From: Peribacillus sp. ACCC06369
Lineage (GTDB): Bacteria; Bacillota; Bacilli; Bacillales; DSM-1321
Reading direction: 5' to 3'
Length of the DNA: 64,000 nt
Assembly (NCBI RefSeq): GCF_030348945.1
Contig: NZ_JAUCEN010000002.1
Location: 4,712,001-4,776,000 of the forward strand
This document shows positions 25,764 through 34,956 of the stretch, one piece after another; within the stretch, counting starts at the first letter, position 1, and the number at the start of each line of letters is the position of its first letter. Position numbers and translations under genes: made by a program. The notes below the pieces were generated by a model. That model saw only the letters and a program-made list of their open reading frames with translations. It had not been told where the DNA came from and did no database searches.

Positions 25764-27128
25764 CTAATGGTTAAATATCGTTGGATCACCTGCACGCTTC
25801 GTTAACTTGCCGTTTTCCATAATCCCCATCTTCTCCACCCAAACTTCATATAAGGGGGCAGGCCGCTTATCCATCGTTTGCCTCAAAGTCGCTATATCGT
25901 GGTAACTCAAAGACTGATAGTTTAACATGCAGTCATCCCCCATCGGAGTTGCGATGATGAAATTCACGCCAGCCGCAGTTAAAAGTACACCCAAGTCCTC
26001 GATATCATTTTGATCCGCCTTCATATGATTCGTGTAGCAAATATCGACTCCCATCGGCAGTCCATGCATTTTTCCCATGAAATGATCTTCTAACCCGGCG
26101 CGGATTACCTGCTTGCTGTTATATAAATATTCAGGTCCGATGAATCCGACGACCGTATTGACAATGTACGGATCAAAATAGCGGGCAAATCCATAGTTCC
26201 TCGCTTCAAGCGTCACCTGATCGATTCCGAAATGCGCTTCCGCCGATAACTCGGAGCCTTGCCCCGTTTCAAAATAAAGATGCTGTGGACCTGTTCCGGT
26301 CCCATAGGCCTTTGCCACCTCATTGGCTTCTTCGAGCAATTGAACATTAATTCCAAAAGAACGATTGGCCGTTTCGGTTCCGGCTATGCTTTGAAAGATC
26401 ATATCAGCAGGTGCCCCCTGCTGTACGGCCTTAATTTGTGTGGTCACATGCGCAAGCACACAATTTTGGGTCGGGATGTTCCACTTCTGGATGACATCCT
26501 GTGTCGCATGAAGCAGCCGCTTTACGCTTTCGACTGAATCATCGACAGGGTTGATTCCAATGAGTGCATCCCCGATTCCATAGGAGAGGCCTTCTTTTAA
26601 AGAAGCGAGCATGCCATCCACATTGTCTGTCGGGTGGTTAGGCTGAAGGCGCGAGGCAAGCGTTCCTTTATATCCGATCGTGCTATTATTCTTGGTGAGC
26701 ACTTCAATTTTATTGGCTGCATGAATGAGGTCGAGGTTCGACATCAGCTTGGCGGCAGCAGCAATCATTTCACTATTCAACCCCCTGCTTATTCGCTTTA
26801 AATCCTCTCCCGTCGTTTCGTCACTTAAAATATATTCACGCAGCTCGGCAACGCTCCAATTCTTCACAGATTGATAGATGGTTCCATTGATGAGACCATC
26901 TATCACCCGTGACACTTCATCCTCTTCCGGGGAGAGTAAGGGATAGTTCCTAATGTCTGCCAAAGTCAATTCGCTAAGCACCGCTTTCGCCGCAATCCGT
27001 TCTTGGACCGATTCTGCTGCAATTCCCGCAAGCCTATCTCCTGATTTCTCTTCATTCGCTTTGGCCAAGACTTCTTTCAACGATTTGAATTGATGGATTT
27101 CCCCAAAGTATTGAGTGGATAATTTCAT
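25764..27128 (-). CDS. eutB: Ethanolamine ammonia-lyase large subunit
   Basis: The 454-residue TIM-barrel subunit carries the substrate and B12 site. Family blocks include LASRLQPNHPTDN, VLAHVTTQIKAVQQGAPADM, FETGQGSELSAEAHFG (substrate glutamate) and MGVDICYTNHMKADQNDIE. AGGAGG lies eight bases before the ATG. Length matches known EutB. It lies between eutA and eutC in one operon. Confidence 0.96.
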   Translation of the reverse strand: MKLSTQYFGEIHQFKSLKEVLAKANEEKSGDRLAGIAAESVQERIAAKAVLSELTLADIRNYPLLSPEEDEVSRVIDGLINGTIYQSVKNWSVAELREYILSDETTGEDLKRISRGLNSEMIAAAAKLMSNLDLIHAANKIEVLTKNNSTIGYKGTLASRLQPNHPTDNVDGMLASLKEGLSYGIGDALIGINPVDDSVESVKRLLHATQDVIQKWNIPTQNCVLAHVTTQIKAVQQGAPADMIFQSIAGTETANRSFGINVQLLEEANEVAKAYGTGTGPQHLYFETGQGSELSAEAHFGIDQVTLEARNYGFARYFDPYIVNTVVGFIGPEYLYNSKQVIRAGLEDHFMGKMHGLPMGVDICYTNHMKADQNDIEDLGVLLTAAGVNFIIATPMGDDCMLNYQSLSYHDIATLRQTMDKRPAPLYEVWVEKMGIMENGKLTKRAGDPTIFNH

Positions 27129-27146
27129 CGTGTAATCCTCCTTTTT

Positions 27147-28553
27147 CTAACTGTGAAAGGTTAGCGTTTTTACGACAACCGGAACGACCCCTGTACGCAG
27201 CAGCCTTCCTATATCTAAATAATCACCATGTTCCACTTGTGTCTGATCAATGCAGATGACCGGCAGATCTGGTTGATTCGCTAGAAATGTTTGACCAAGC
27301 ACCTTCCCATAATCACTATCCATGACAATGATCAGAGGCTGCTGCTGATTCGGTTTTTGCTTCAAAGCCTCGGTAAAAACGACTGCGAGCTGCTGAATGT
27401 CCCGAAATGATAGATAAGGCAAATTCGTTAAATAAAAGGCAAAATTAAGGCCTTCATGCTGGGGATCGTATATCGTGATCGCATCCTGAACAGCTTGTTT
27501 CATTCTCTCGGCTCCATCATCCAGCACGCCTTGAAAATCGAGCCGATAGACTGGGATATTACGAATTGGCAGATGGGAATCATTCACCTCGATGGTAGCA
27601 CCGCTGATTTCAGTTGTATGTGCGCCTGCTCCAAGGACAGTCGCCCGAACCGTTTCAACGGGCTGTTCCCACTCCCATGCAGCCAATCCTTCATTTTCCT
27701 TTATAGAGGTTGCAAGCATCATGCCGATATCCCGGAAGCTTTTGTCCTTCCGTTCTTCATGATAAATGCAATCACTGACCCCGCCCGAGAACATTAACCC
27801 ATCTATTCGTCCTGTCCACGATGGCTCCTTGCCCACTAAAAGGAGTTTATCTTCGTTTGTGTATGAACCAGCCAGAAACCGCAAAAGCACCTTCGACATT
27901 TCATTTGCGATGATTGCCCCATCACCATTCAAAGGAGAATACCCCTTTGATTTCAGCCATTTTCCTATTGAAGGAGCAACCTTCACCTCCGCTCCCTCCC
28001 ATTCAACCAAACGGCCTCCTATATGCAGTGTGCAAGTTCCGCAAAGCATGCCAGAACGGTATACGGCAATATTCGCCGTTCCCCCGCCAATGTCTATGTT
28101 CGCAATTGTCTTTCCTGTCTCAATGGAATGTTGATAGGCACCGGATCCCTTGGCGGCAATGATTCCCTCCAAATCCGGACCGGCTGCCGCTACAAGGAAT
28201 TCCCCTGCCGCTTTGGATAACTGGTGTACCATTTCTTCTGCATTTTGTTTGGTTGCCGTTTCCCCTGTGATGATGACAGCCCCTGTTTGTATGTTTTCCA
28301 TCATGATTCCGGCTTGATGATATTCACTTTCCACCATTCTTTGAACGGCAGGTATATCAATTACCGTATCGGATAAAAGCGGGGTCCTGAAAATGGGACT
28401 TCGATACAGAATTTTCTTATCGGTAATTTCGATTTTTGGCACCTGTCCGCCACCCGCCACATTCCTAAGCGAAAGCTCGCTGATAACAAGTTTCGTCGTA
28501 CTGGTGCCAATATCAATTCCTGCACTGATGATTCGTTCCACCTGTTCATTCAT
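27147..28553 (-). CDS. eutA: Ethanolamine ammonia-lyase reactivating factor
   Basis: The 468-residue chaperone-like ATPase exchanges inactive cobalamin on EutBC. It has the actin/Hsp70-type phosphate motif AGIDIGTSTTKLVISEL at the N-terminus, TGETATKQNAEE and the IANIDIGGGTANIAVYRSG second phosphate loop near residue 155. GAGGTGG precedes the ATG. It lies between eutH and eutB with short spacers. Confidence 0.94.
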   Translation of the reverse strand: MNEQVERIISAGIDIGTSTTKLVISELSLRNVAGGGQVPKIEITDKKILYRSPIFRTPLLSDTVIDIPAVQRMVESEYHQAGIMMENIQTGAVIITGETATKQNAEEMVHQLSKAAGEFLVAAAGPDLEGIIAAKGSGAYQHSIETGKTIANIDIGGGTANIAVYRSGMLCGTCTLHIGGRLVEWEGAEVKVAPSIGKWLKSKGYSPLNGDGAIIANEMSKVLLRFLAGSYTNEDKLLLVGKEPSWTGRIDGLMFSGGVSDCIYHEERKDKSFRDIGMMLATSIKENEGLAAWEWEQPVETVRATVLGAGAHTTEISGATIEVNDSHLPIRNIPVYRLDFQGVLDDGAERMKQAVQDAITIYDPQHEGLNFAFYLTNLPYLSFRDIQQLAVVFTEALKQKPNQQQPLIIVMDSDYGKVLGQTFLANQPDLPVICIDQTQVEHGDYLDIGRLLRTGVVPVVVKTLTFHS

Positions 28554-28571
28554 TAGAATTCCACCTCAGTT

Positions 28572-29843
28572 TTACACCACTCGGATTTCATTTCCATCTT
28601 CTTCCTTGTTTTCACCTTTATATTCATTTATGCCGATAACTCCTGCTGCACGATCCTTTTCCTCCAATTCCAAAGCTTTCGGAACGGACAGCCAGTAAGC
28701 AAGACCGATTCCAATAACACCGGCAGATAGCTTGCCTACAATGATCGGTAATATTAAGGATGGCTGAAAGTTGGCTGTGAAAGATAAATGATCGCCTAAT
28801 AGGAAGGCCGCACACACAGCGAAGGAAATGTTTATGACCTTATCCTTCGGCGGCATATCTTTAACAAGTTTGAACATCGCCAATATATTGGCTACCGTGG
28901 CTAATATCCCTGCACTCCCCGCTTTGCTCAATCCGATTTTCCCGCCCATCGCTTCAAGCGGCTTGCCTGCATACTTTTGAATCAGGTAAATCATTGGAAA
29001 AGCACCTGCCAGCATGATTCCGATATACCCCGCCGTTTCCAGGGCACGGAACTGGTCTGCCTTATCGGCCATGATCGGATGGAATCCCCAAGCACCAAAT
29101 ACATTGGAAAACAGTCCGGTGAAAATTTCCACGATTGAAAACACAAGTACGAGTTTAATCGCGGCATCCAGTATTTTCCCAAACCACATGAAACCTTTGA
29201 TCATCAAATCCGGCAGGAAATAAAGACCTAACGCAAGCAATACCACAAAAATGAGAAGGGGGGAAAGATTCAGGGCAATTTTCAAATAGCTCAACGCGAA
29301 TTCGTATGTAGAATCCGCATTCGTGGAAATAACTTCGCGGATTTTCGAATTCGTTGCCACCACTAGCACGCTTGAGATGAAAGCGCCAATCGGAATCGTC
29401 AGGATTCCTGACATGACACCAAGAGCCATGTATTTATGATCACGCTTCTCTAACATGGCAAGTCCCATTGGAATCGAGAATACAATCGTTGCTCCAGACA
29501 TGAATCCGACAATCATCGCCATGATCCAACCTTCATATGATTCCTGGAGCTCGGCAGCCAATTGGTAGCCCCCCATATCCGTTGCCAAAATCGTGGTTGC
29601 AGCAAGGGCGGGATCTGCACCAATTGCAGCGAAAACCGGACCGCATACTGTATCGATGAACCATGATAAATATGGGATTGAGGCCATGATTCCAGCCGCC
29701 GGGATGAATATATGGCCCACGGTATGCAAACCTTCCATGAATTGCTTGCCCAACCCTCGCTCACTGTCTTTAATCGATGCAAAAGCACCAACAACAGCAC
29801 ACACCATAATGATATAAATAACGAATTTTCCTACCATCTCCAT
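28572..29843 (-). CDS. eutH: Ethanolamine permease
   Basis: The 423-residue membrane protein has about ten membrane segments and the EutH blocks GLHTVGHIFIPAAGIMASIPY, ILATDMGGYQLAAEL and FLLGDHLSFTANFQP. It brings ethanolamine into the cell. GGGGG lies seven bases before the ATG. It is the first structural gene of the operon, 146 bp after eutV, and its leader carries a possible EutV-binding hairpin. No aldehyde dehydrogenase, alcohol dehydrogenase or microcompartment shell gene follows. Confidence 0.94.
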   Translation of the reverse strand: MEMVGKFVIYIIMVCAVVGAFASIKDSERGLGKQFMEGLHTVGHIFIPAAGIMASIPYLSWFIDTVCGPVFAAIGADPALAATTILATDMGGYQLAAELQESYEGWIMAMIVGFMSGATIVFSIPMGLAMLEKRDHKYMALGVMSGILTIPIGAFISSVLVVATNSKIREVISTNADSTYEFALSYLKIALNLSPLLIFVVLLALGLYFLPDLMIKGFMWFGKILDAAIKLVLVFSIVEIFTGLFSNVFGAWGFHPIMADKADQFRALETAGYIGIMLAGAFPMIYLIQKYAGKPLEAMGGKIGLSKAGSAGILATVANILAMFKLVKDMPPKDKVINISFAVCAAFLLGDHLSFTANFQPSLILPIIVGKLSAGVIGIGLAYWLSVPKALELEEKDRAAGVIGINEYKGENKEEDGNEIRVV

Positions 29844-29900
29844 ACATATTCCCCCTGAATTCCGATTTGATTTGGCCTATCGACTTTTAAAAAAGGGTAT

Positions 29901-29990
29901 AAAAAAAGACGCCTCTTATAGCCCAAACTTAGGTTTTTCAGTAGAATTGCCTACCTATAACCAATTTGGTCCATCAAAGCGCCATTGCTT
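29901..29990 (-). promoter_or_regulatory. Possible EutV (ANTAR) antitermination leader of eutHABC
   Basis: Directly at the eutV stop codon the transcript reads AAGC-AATGGC-GCTT (29990-29977). This is a stem with a six-base loop that has A at position 1 and G at position 4, the rule known for ANTAR-domain targets. About 60 nt further on, GAGGCGTC is followed by T7 (29916-29901), a possible terminator tail; its sequence can pair, with wobbles, with the first hairpin region (AATGGCGCTTT). A clean second ANTAR hairpin is not evident, so the call is tentative. Confidence 0.45.
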
Positions 29991-30583
29991 CATCTATTTA
30001 CTTGTTTTTGATCATTTGAAATGATCATGCGTGCCACTGTCTCCATGGAAAGCTGCTTATCCATACTCAGCCTTCTCAGCTTTTTGTAAGCGGTTTCTTC
30101 CGTTACTTTCTTCCTTTTCATGATAATTCCTTTTGCCTTTTCAATGACTTTACGATTTGTGAGCGTTTCATCCAATTGAGCATTTCGTTCCTGATACTTT
30201 TTTGCATTGGCCGCTTGCAGTAAAGCAATCTCCACTGCCGGAATCAAATTCGCCTCCGTTATTGGCTTTACAAGATATCCGACGATATTCGCCCGTTTCG
30301 CCTCGTCGATATATTCACGCTGGCTGAATGCAGTTAAAAGCAGGACCGGTATCTGAAAGGTATTGGATATCACTTCGCTAGCCTTGAGTCCATTCATTTT
30401 AGGCATTTTTATATCCATCAAAACGAGATCCGGCTGTAAAGCATGTGCCAATTCAACTGCCTTCTCGCCGTCACGTGCATGTCCAACCACATCGTAGCCT
30501 GCATCCTTGAGCATAATCGTTATATCAAGCAGAACGATCGATTCATCCTCCACGACCAAAATCCTCTTGACCACTTCTCCCAC
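29990..30583 (-). CDS. eutV: ANTAR-domain response regulator (transcription antiterminator)
   Basis: The 197-residue protein has an N-terminal receiver domain (RILVVEDESIVLLDI; phospho-acceptor Asp in LVLMDIKMP near residue 57; Lys near 108) and a C-terminal ANTAR RNA-binding domain (NRKVIEKAKGIIMKRKK then a three-helix tail). Phosphorylated EutV binds paired hairpins in eut leaders and prevents termination. The start is GTG, directly after the eutW stop codon, so the kinase and regulator are coupled; a second GTG three codons later is possible. Confidence 0.92.
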   Translation of the reverse strand: MGEVVKRILVVEDESIVLLDITIMLKDAGYDVVGHARDGEKAVELAHALQPDLVLMDIKMPKMNGLKASEVISNTFQIPVLLLTAFSQREYIDEAKRANIVGYLVKPITEANLIPAVEIALLQAANAKKYQERNAQLDETLTNRKVIEKAKGIIMKRKKVTEETAYKKLRRLSMDKQLSMETVARMIISNDQKQVNR

Positions 30584-31963
30584 CTACCTCTTGTATGGAA
30601 ATCTCACAGAAGCCAGGGTACCTTCTTTAATCCGACGAATCGAAAACTCCCCATCCAAATCATTTTCCACCGTCATGCGGATGATGTCCAGCCCCAAAGA
30701 AGGTTTCACTGCCGGCGAATAGCCGATGCCATCATCTCTTACTTGAATCTCCAATTCAGAACCATCCTTTTGAAAGCATACGGTAATCTTCCCTTCCGTA
30801 CCTTCCATGAAAGCGTGCTTCACACAATTATGAATCAGCTCATTCACCACCAGCGCGACGGAAATGCCAATGTCGGAATCAATGGAATGAAGCTCACCCG
30901 TATATTCAATGCTTAGGACGTTACGGGTATGATCCTCCGTATAAACGATCATATCGCCTATTTTCTTAATAAGCTCCAGTAAATCCACGTGATCCGCATG
31001 GCTGCTTGCCAAAATGATTTCATAAACCGACGATATGCTTAACACCCGGTTCAAACTGACCAATAAATGGGGCTTGCTTTCTTCAGGGGCCCCTATCCTC
31101 ATTTGCAGCCGAAGTAAACTGGCAACAGTCTGCAAATTATTCTTCACCCTATGATGAATTTCACGAATGGCTACTGACTTGCTAATCAGCTCTCTCTCTT
31201 TATCCCGCAGTTCAGTCAGATCCCGGATGATGATGAATGTTTCATCGGAATTCTTGTTGCCTAAATGGAATTTCTTAATTTGGAAAGTCTTTTTACCAAT
31301 ATTAATTTCTTTCATTAAAATCTCTTCTTTTGAAGCAAGAACATCGGCAAAGTCAGGAAAACAATCGAAAATGGAGTCCCCCAAGACACAGTCCCTCAAA
31401 CCAATTTCCGTTACTAGATTAATGGCAGCAGGATTCATATAAACAAGTCGGTTCTGGTTATTGATTAGGAAAATGGACTCTTCGATGAATTCAGGAACTA
31501 AGGAATTTTGTTGATCTTGCCTTTCAAACTGATTTGAAGTTTCAGGTTCTTCCTGAATCACCTTTTCCATGATCAAAACGGCTATGACCCGATTGTATTC
31601 TCCCTTGACCGGAACGACACTTTGCTGAACCATTGCTCCCTCTTGAGTCAATGCCCGATTCACGAACATCTCCTTTCCGGTGCGCAATACATAAAATACT
31701 GCCGGCTCGAAGGCCTCATAGGCAAATTTCCCGACAACCGGATGATCATAAACCGATTTTACGGAATATGCGCTTGCCTCTGCCACGACTATGGCATGCT
31801 TCCCTTCACGCACCGGACAATCAATAAAGACATTCGCTTTATTCAAATTGGCTATCAACGATAAATTCGTTGATAGGTTTTCAAGAATTTGAATATCCTT
31901 GTCCAGTAGGTGAGTATGCATCTCACATAATTCTCGGACAGCAGTTGTAGTTGTCCGTTCCAT
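30584..31963 (-). CDS. eutW: Ethanolamine-sensing histidine kinase (PdtaS/EutW type)
   Basis: The 459-residue soluble kinase has an N-terminal GAF-like region (about 20-150), a PAS domain (about 170-270), a HisKA_2 box with the phospho-acceptor REIHHRVKNNLQTVASLL near residue 275 and a C-terminal HATPase with VNELIHNCVKHAF and DDGIGY. No membrane segment is seen. In enterococci EutW responds to ethanolamine and phosphorylates EutV. The ATG at 31963, eight bases after GGGG, is preferred to the TTG two codons earlier. It is the first gene of the six-gene eut block. Confidence 0.9.
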   Translation of the reverse strand: MERTTTTAVRELCEMHTHLLDKDIQILENLSTNLSLIANLNKANVFIDCPVREGKHAIVVAEASAYSVKSVYDHPVVGKFAYEAFEPAVFYVLRTGKEMFVNRALTQEGAMVQQSVVPVKGEYNRVIAVLIMEKVIQEEPETSNQFERQDQQNSLVPEFIEESIFLINNQNRLVYMNPAAINLVTEIGLRDCVLGDSIFDCFPDFADVLASKEEILMKEINIGKKTFQIKKFHLGNKNSDETFIIIRDLTELRDKERELISKSVAIREIHHRVKNNLQTVASLLRLQMRIGAPEESKPHLLVSLNRVLSISSVYEIILASSHADHVDLLELIKKIGDMIVYTEDHTRNVLSIEYTGELHSIDSDIGISVALVVNELIHNCVKHAFMEGTEGKITVCFQKDGSELEIQVRDDGIGYSPAVKPSLGLDIIRMTVENDLDGEFSIRRIKEGTLASVRFPYKR

Positions 31964-32075
31964 AGGCAAAACCCCAATAACGTTTATTCATGGATATTAT
32001 TATTGATTATTATAGATACCGCCCCTATTTTTGTCAATATTCAAAATATTCAAATGTTATATATCCTGACATTAG

Positions 32076-32128
32076 ATAGCAAGGAAAAAATGTCCTCTTT
32101 TTTAAGAGAACATTTTTTCCTTGCTATT
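32076..32128 (-). terminator. Long terminator-like hairpin after the 32127 gene
   Basis: A nearly perfect stem of about 22 bp (ATAGCAAGGAAAAAATGT / ACATTTTTTCCTTGCTAT plus an inner part) with a short loop. It begins at the stop codon of the 32127 gene and lies between it and eutW. Confidence 0.75.
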
Positions 32129-32456
32129 ATAATCCTAACATTGGATACGCTTTTATATACTCTTTATTATTTATTTGAAGAACTAACTCTTTATAATTTT
32201 TATCCTCAAATTGTATTTTAGATTCGAAGATTTTTGTTCCCTTTTCTAAAACATTAGATTCTCCATCCGCATTAGGAGTGCTATTGCTACTAATCTTTCG
32301 AATAACTTCTCCTACTTCATTCCCTATATCTTGAACTTCAACAGGTTCATCAGTAATTCTGTAAGATTGCCCTTCCCAAACAATTGAAGGTGGTACATCT
32401 TCGAATAATCCCAATTTATCACTGCTAACAAAACCAACAACTAATAGTATTGCCAC
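32127..32456 (-). CDS. Hypothetical secreted or membrane-anchored protein
   Basis: At least 109 residues from GTG 32456. The upstream frame stays open for ten more codons and reads FKKSSFFLV before the GTG, which completes a normal signal peptide. GAGGTG lies five bases before an in-frame ATT at 32486, so translation may start at this rare codon, or an original ATG was mutated. The mature part is polar (SIVWEGQSYRITDEPVE onwards) with no known motif. It follows a broken secreted-protein gene in an AT-rich patch. Confidence 0.5.
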   Translation of the reverse strand: MAILLVVGFVSSDKLGLFEDVPPSIVWEGQSYRITDEPVEVQDIGNEVGEVIRKISSNSTPNADGESNVLEKGTKIFESKIQFEDKNYKELVLQINNKEYIKAYPMLGL

Positions 32457-32505
32457 TAAAAAAAATGAAGATTTTTTGAAAATAATTTCACCTCAGCCCT
32501 TTATA

Positions 32506-33085
32506 CTAATATAAAATTTTTATATATGTTTTTGTTGTATGATAGTACGTTACATAAGTTGTGCTTATTAGTTTTCCAGCGCCTGTATATGATTTTACTT
32601 GATATCTGGTAGCAATTAAATCTCCATAGATGGCAGGTCTACTCCATTTTTTTGGATTCGCTTTAATTGAGTACCCGGAACCTTTGGGACTATATGAAAC
32701 TGAAACACTTCCATATGTCCCTCCTAAAGCTACAGAAATCGAGGAACTTGAATTAGAAAAATTATAATAACTTTTATTGTAATTTTTTCCAGAAAAAGCT
32801 GGATGCCAACGTAAAAACACTTTACTCTTTTCTGTCCAGCTTGAAACTTTTGTATGATCCTTCCATCCTATACTAGACCGAGACGATAGTTTACCGTTAG
32901 TTGGTTGCATTAACTCTCTATACTCAACTTTAGGTTCTTCGGTGAATAATATTGGCGATCAATATTATTATAATCAAAAGTTCCAAATAAATCCTCGGTC
33001 GAATAATCTAATGCTTTCTCCCCTTCATTGGAATAACCGTTAAGCATATTAAAAAACCAACTAAAACTACTAAAATTTTTCTCAT
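32506..33085 (-). pseudogene. Broken gene for a secreted protein
   Basis: ATG 33085, five bases after GAGGG, opens a signal-peptide-like sequence (RKILVVLVGFLICLTVIPM). The frame stops about 25 codons in, but the next frame continues with EKALDYSTEDLFGTFDY, and after another shift near 32955 a third frame reads EEPKVEYRELMQPTNGKL and runs to 32506. The C-terminal 134 residues (rich in Ser, Tyr and Lys, e.g. SVSYSPKGSGYSIK) look like an exported domain. The first shift sits at GGGG. I do not recognise the family; the intact gene would encode about 190 residues. Confidence 0.5.
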
Positions 33086-33176
33086 ATAATCCCTCCAAAT
33101 CAAAAACCCAAAACACGCTACGTGGTTTTTTTATAATTTAATTAAATCATCTGAATCGCATCATGGCGTTTCATTT

Positions 33177-33797
33177 TTGAAATTCAAATTCCCAAATTTG
33201 AGACACGTATATGGCGTTTTAGCAAAGGGTTGGTTTATGTTGGAAATGGCAGGACTCTTCATAATCATGGGAATCGTTGTCGGTTTAGTTGCCGGGTTAA
33301 ATTTAACGGAAATTTGCGAAGGATTTAATGACGGATTTCGAGAAGTTTTGGTAGGTGCCATGATAGTAGGTATTGCAAGAGCTGTCGCTGTTGTTATGGA
33401 GGATGGTCAAGTAATGGACACGATCGTTCATAGTCTCGGCAATCTTGTCGGCGACTTTCCCGCTGTATTTAGCGCCCTTGGCATGTTTATTGTACAAATG
33501 TTATGTAGTCTTTTAATCCCCTCCGGCAGCGGTCAGGCTTTAGTTACCATGCCCATCATGGCTCCATTGGCCGACATCATCGGCGTTACAAGACAAACAG
33601 CCGTGTTAGCTTATCAGCTGGCAGATGGAATCGGCAATATATTATATCCAACATCTGGATATTCCATGGCCACCCTTGCCTTAGCAGGAGTCGCCTGGCA
33701 AAAATGGGTGCGCTTTTACCTACCCTTGTTTTTTATCTGGTTCCTCTTATCGGGCGCTTTCTTGGTCATCGCTCAAACAATTCACTGGAATGGTTAA
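33177..33797 (+). pseudogene. YfcC-type carboxylate/amino-acid carrier, N-terminal half missing
   Basis: The 206 codons encode only the C-terminal half of a YfcC/arginine-antiporter-like carrier (usually about 460-480 residues). Blocks include EICEGFNDGFREVLVGAMIVG, LLIPSGSGQALVTMPIMAP and LADGIGNILYPTSGYSMATL. Family similarity begins near LRHVYGVLAKGW, and the sequence upstream of 33177 is unrelated, so the 5' part was deleted. A TTG could start translation but no ribosome site is convincing. It is probably not functional. Confidence 0.75.
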
Positions 33798-33822
33798 ATG
33801 CAAATTAATGATATTACAAAAT

Positions 33823-33853
33823 ACTAAAGCAACGATTATTACGTTGCTTTAGT
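33823..33853. terminator. Terminator between the yfcC remnant and the SDR gene
   Basis: A perfect 12-bp stem ACTAAAGCAACG / CGTTGCTTTAGT with a 7-nt loop, between convergent frames; the T-tails are weak. Confidence 0.65.
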
Positions 33854-33862
33854 TGAATTACA

Positions 33863-34606
33863 TTAAATGAATCCTCCATTTACCCTAATCGTCTGACCCG
33901 TAACCCACTGCGCTTGTTCACCTACCAAAAACGAAACCACATTGGCAATGTCATCCTTTTCACCTAAACGTCCGAAGGCATTCATTTTTTTCATCCCTTC
34001 AATTTGCTGCTCCGATTTCCCTACATTAAACAACTCTGTGTTGACCGGACCTGGAGCAATTGCTTTGATCGTAATCCGTTTTGGCCCGAACTCTTTAGAC
34101 AAATGTCTTGTGAACTGTTCAACTACCCCTTTTGTACCTGCATACATGCTATACGAAGGAAACATCTGGCCTATTACAGAGGTTGATATATTGACGATCC
34201 TGCCATCGACCTCCATATATTTTAAGGCTTGTTGGCAAGCGAAGAATGTCCCCTTCACGTTCACTGCAAATTGTTTATCAAAGTCTTCTTCCGTTGCTTC
34301 GGAAAGTGGTTTATTTATCATCAGTCCGGCATTGTTCACTAAAATATCGATTTTCCCAAACGCCTGGACCGTTTCTTCGAAGAGATATTCAATATGGGAA
34401 ACTTGGCTAATATCGGCTTTGATGGCGACGGCTTCCCCGCCCTTCTCCTTAATCCTTTCCACTGCTTCATATGCCTTCTGCGCACTGCCTGAATAGTTGA
34501 TCACCACTTTTGCACCCAATTCTGCAAGCTGTTCCGCTATGGCGCGACCAATTCCCCTTGATGAACCTGTGACCACTGCAACTTTTCCATCCAACCGATT
34601 TTCCAT
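33863..34606 (-). CDS. SDR-family oxidoreductase
   Basis: The 247-residue short-chain dehydrogenase has the cofactor motif TGSSRGIGRA (residues 14-23), NNAG near residue 91, a catalytic YAGTK near residue 155 and the APGPVNTELF loop after it. The Ser of the triad lies in NISTSV. It resembles glucose or 3-oxoacyl-ACP reductase-like enzymes, but the substrate cannot be read from the sequence. It is a single gene with no informative neighbours. Confidence 0.85.
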   Translation of the reverse strand: MENRLDGKVAVVTGSSRGIGRAIAEQLAELGAKVVINYSGSAQKAYEAVERIKEKGGEAVAIKADISQVSHIEYLFEETVQAFGKIDILVNNAGLMINKPLSEATEEDFDKQFAVNVKGTFFACQQALKYMEVDGRIVNISTSVIGQMFPSYSMYAGTKGVVEQFTRHLSKEFGPKRITIKAIAPGPVNTELFNVGKSEQQIEGMKKMNAFGRLGEKDDIANVVSFLVGEQAQWVTGQTIRVNGGFI

Positions 34607-34780
34607 TCATTTCCCTTCTTTCTTTTCATGATAAGGTGGTTCCAGTTCATGAAAGAATCCCCATAGTCCAAATATTACCACCTTCCCCTCTTTATAAGGT
34701 AGTCAGCATAACTTCCCTACTCATGAATTTCACCTCTTCTGGTTATAGTAAAGAAGAAAATAACGGAGGAGGTTCATTCC

Positions 34781-34900
34781 ATGAAAAGTTCAAAGGAATT
34801 TGTCGAAAGCATTCAAGAGCAGCAGAAAAAGGAAGAAGGCAATTTTCGCCGTCAAGGTAACGGTAATCCCGCTCAGAAATTACCGAATAAAAAACATTAA
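34781..34900 (+). CDS. DUF4023-family small protein
   Basis: The 39-residue protein (KSSKEFVESIQEQQKKEEG, then RRQGNGNPAQKLPNKKH) matches the DUF4023 family, whose members keep the EFVExxxEQQxKxE core and the RRQGxGNPxxKLPNKxH tail. GGAGGAGG precedes the ATG. Function unknown. The overlapping longer ORFs in this stretch are shadows. Confidence 0.85.
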   Translation: MKSSKEFVESIQEQQKKEEGNFRRQGNGNPAQKLPNKKH

Positions 34901-34914
34901 TGAAGACCGCAATT

Positions 34915-34956
34915 CAAAAAATCCCCGCCTTATTTCAAGGCAGGGATTTTTTCACC
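34915..34956. terminator. Bidirectional terminator after the DUF4023 gene
   Basis: AAAAAATCCCCGCCTT / AAGGCAGGGATTTTTT, one mismatch, between convergent genes. Confidence 0.8.

Noticed and set aside
29844..29989. Adenosylcobalamin riboswitch in the eutH leader
   Set aside because: No B12-box-like sequence (GCCACTG / AGYCAGGAGACC) is present and the spacer is too short.
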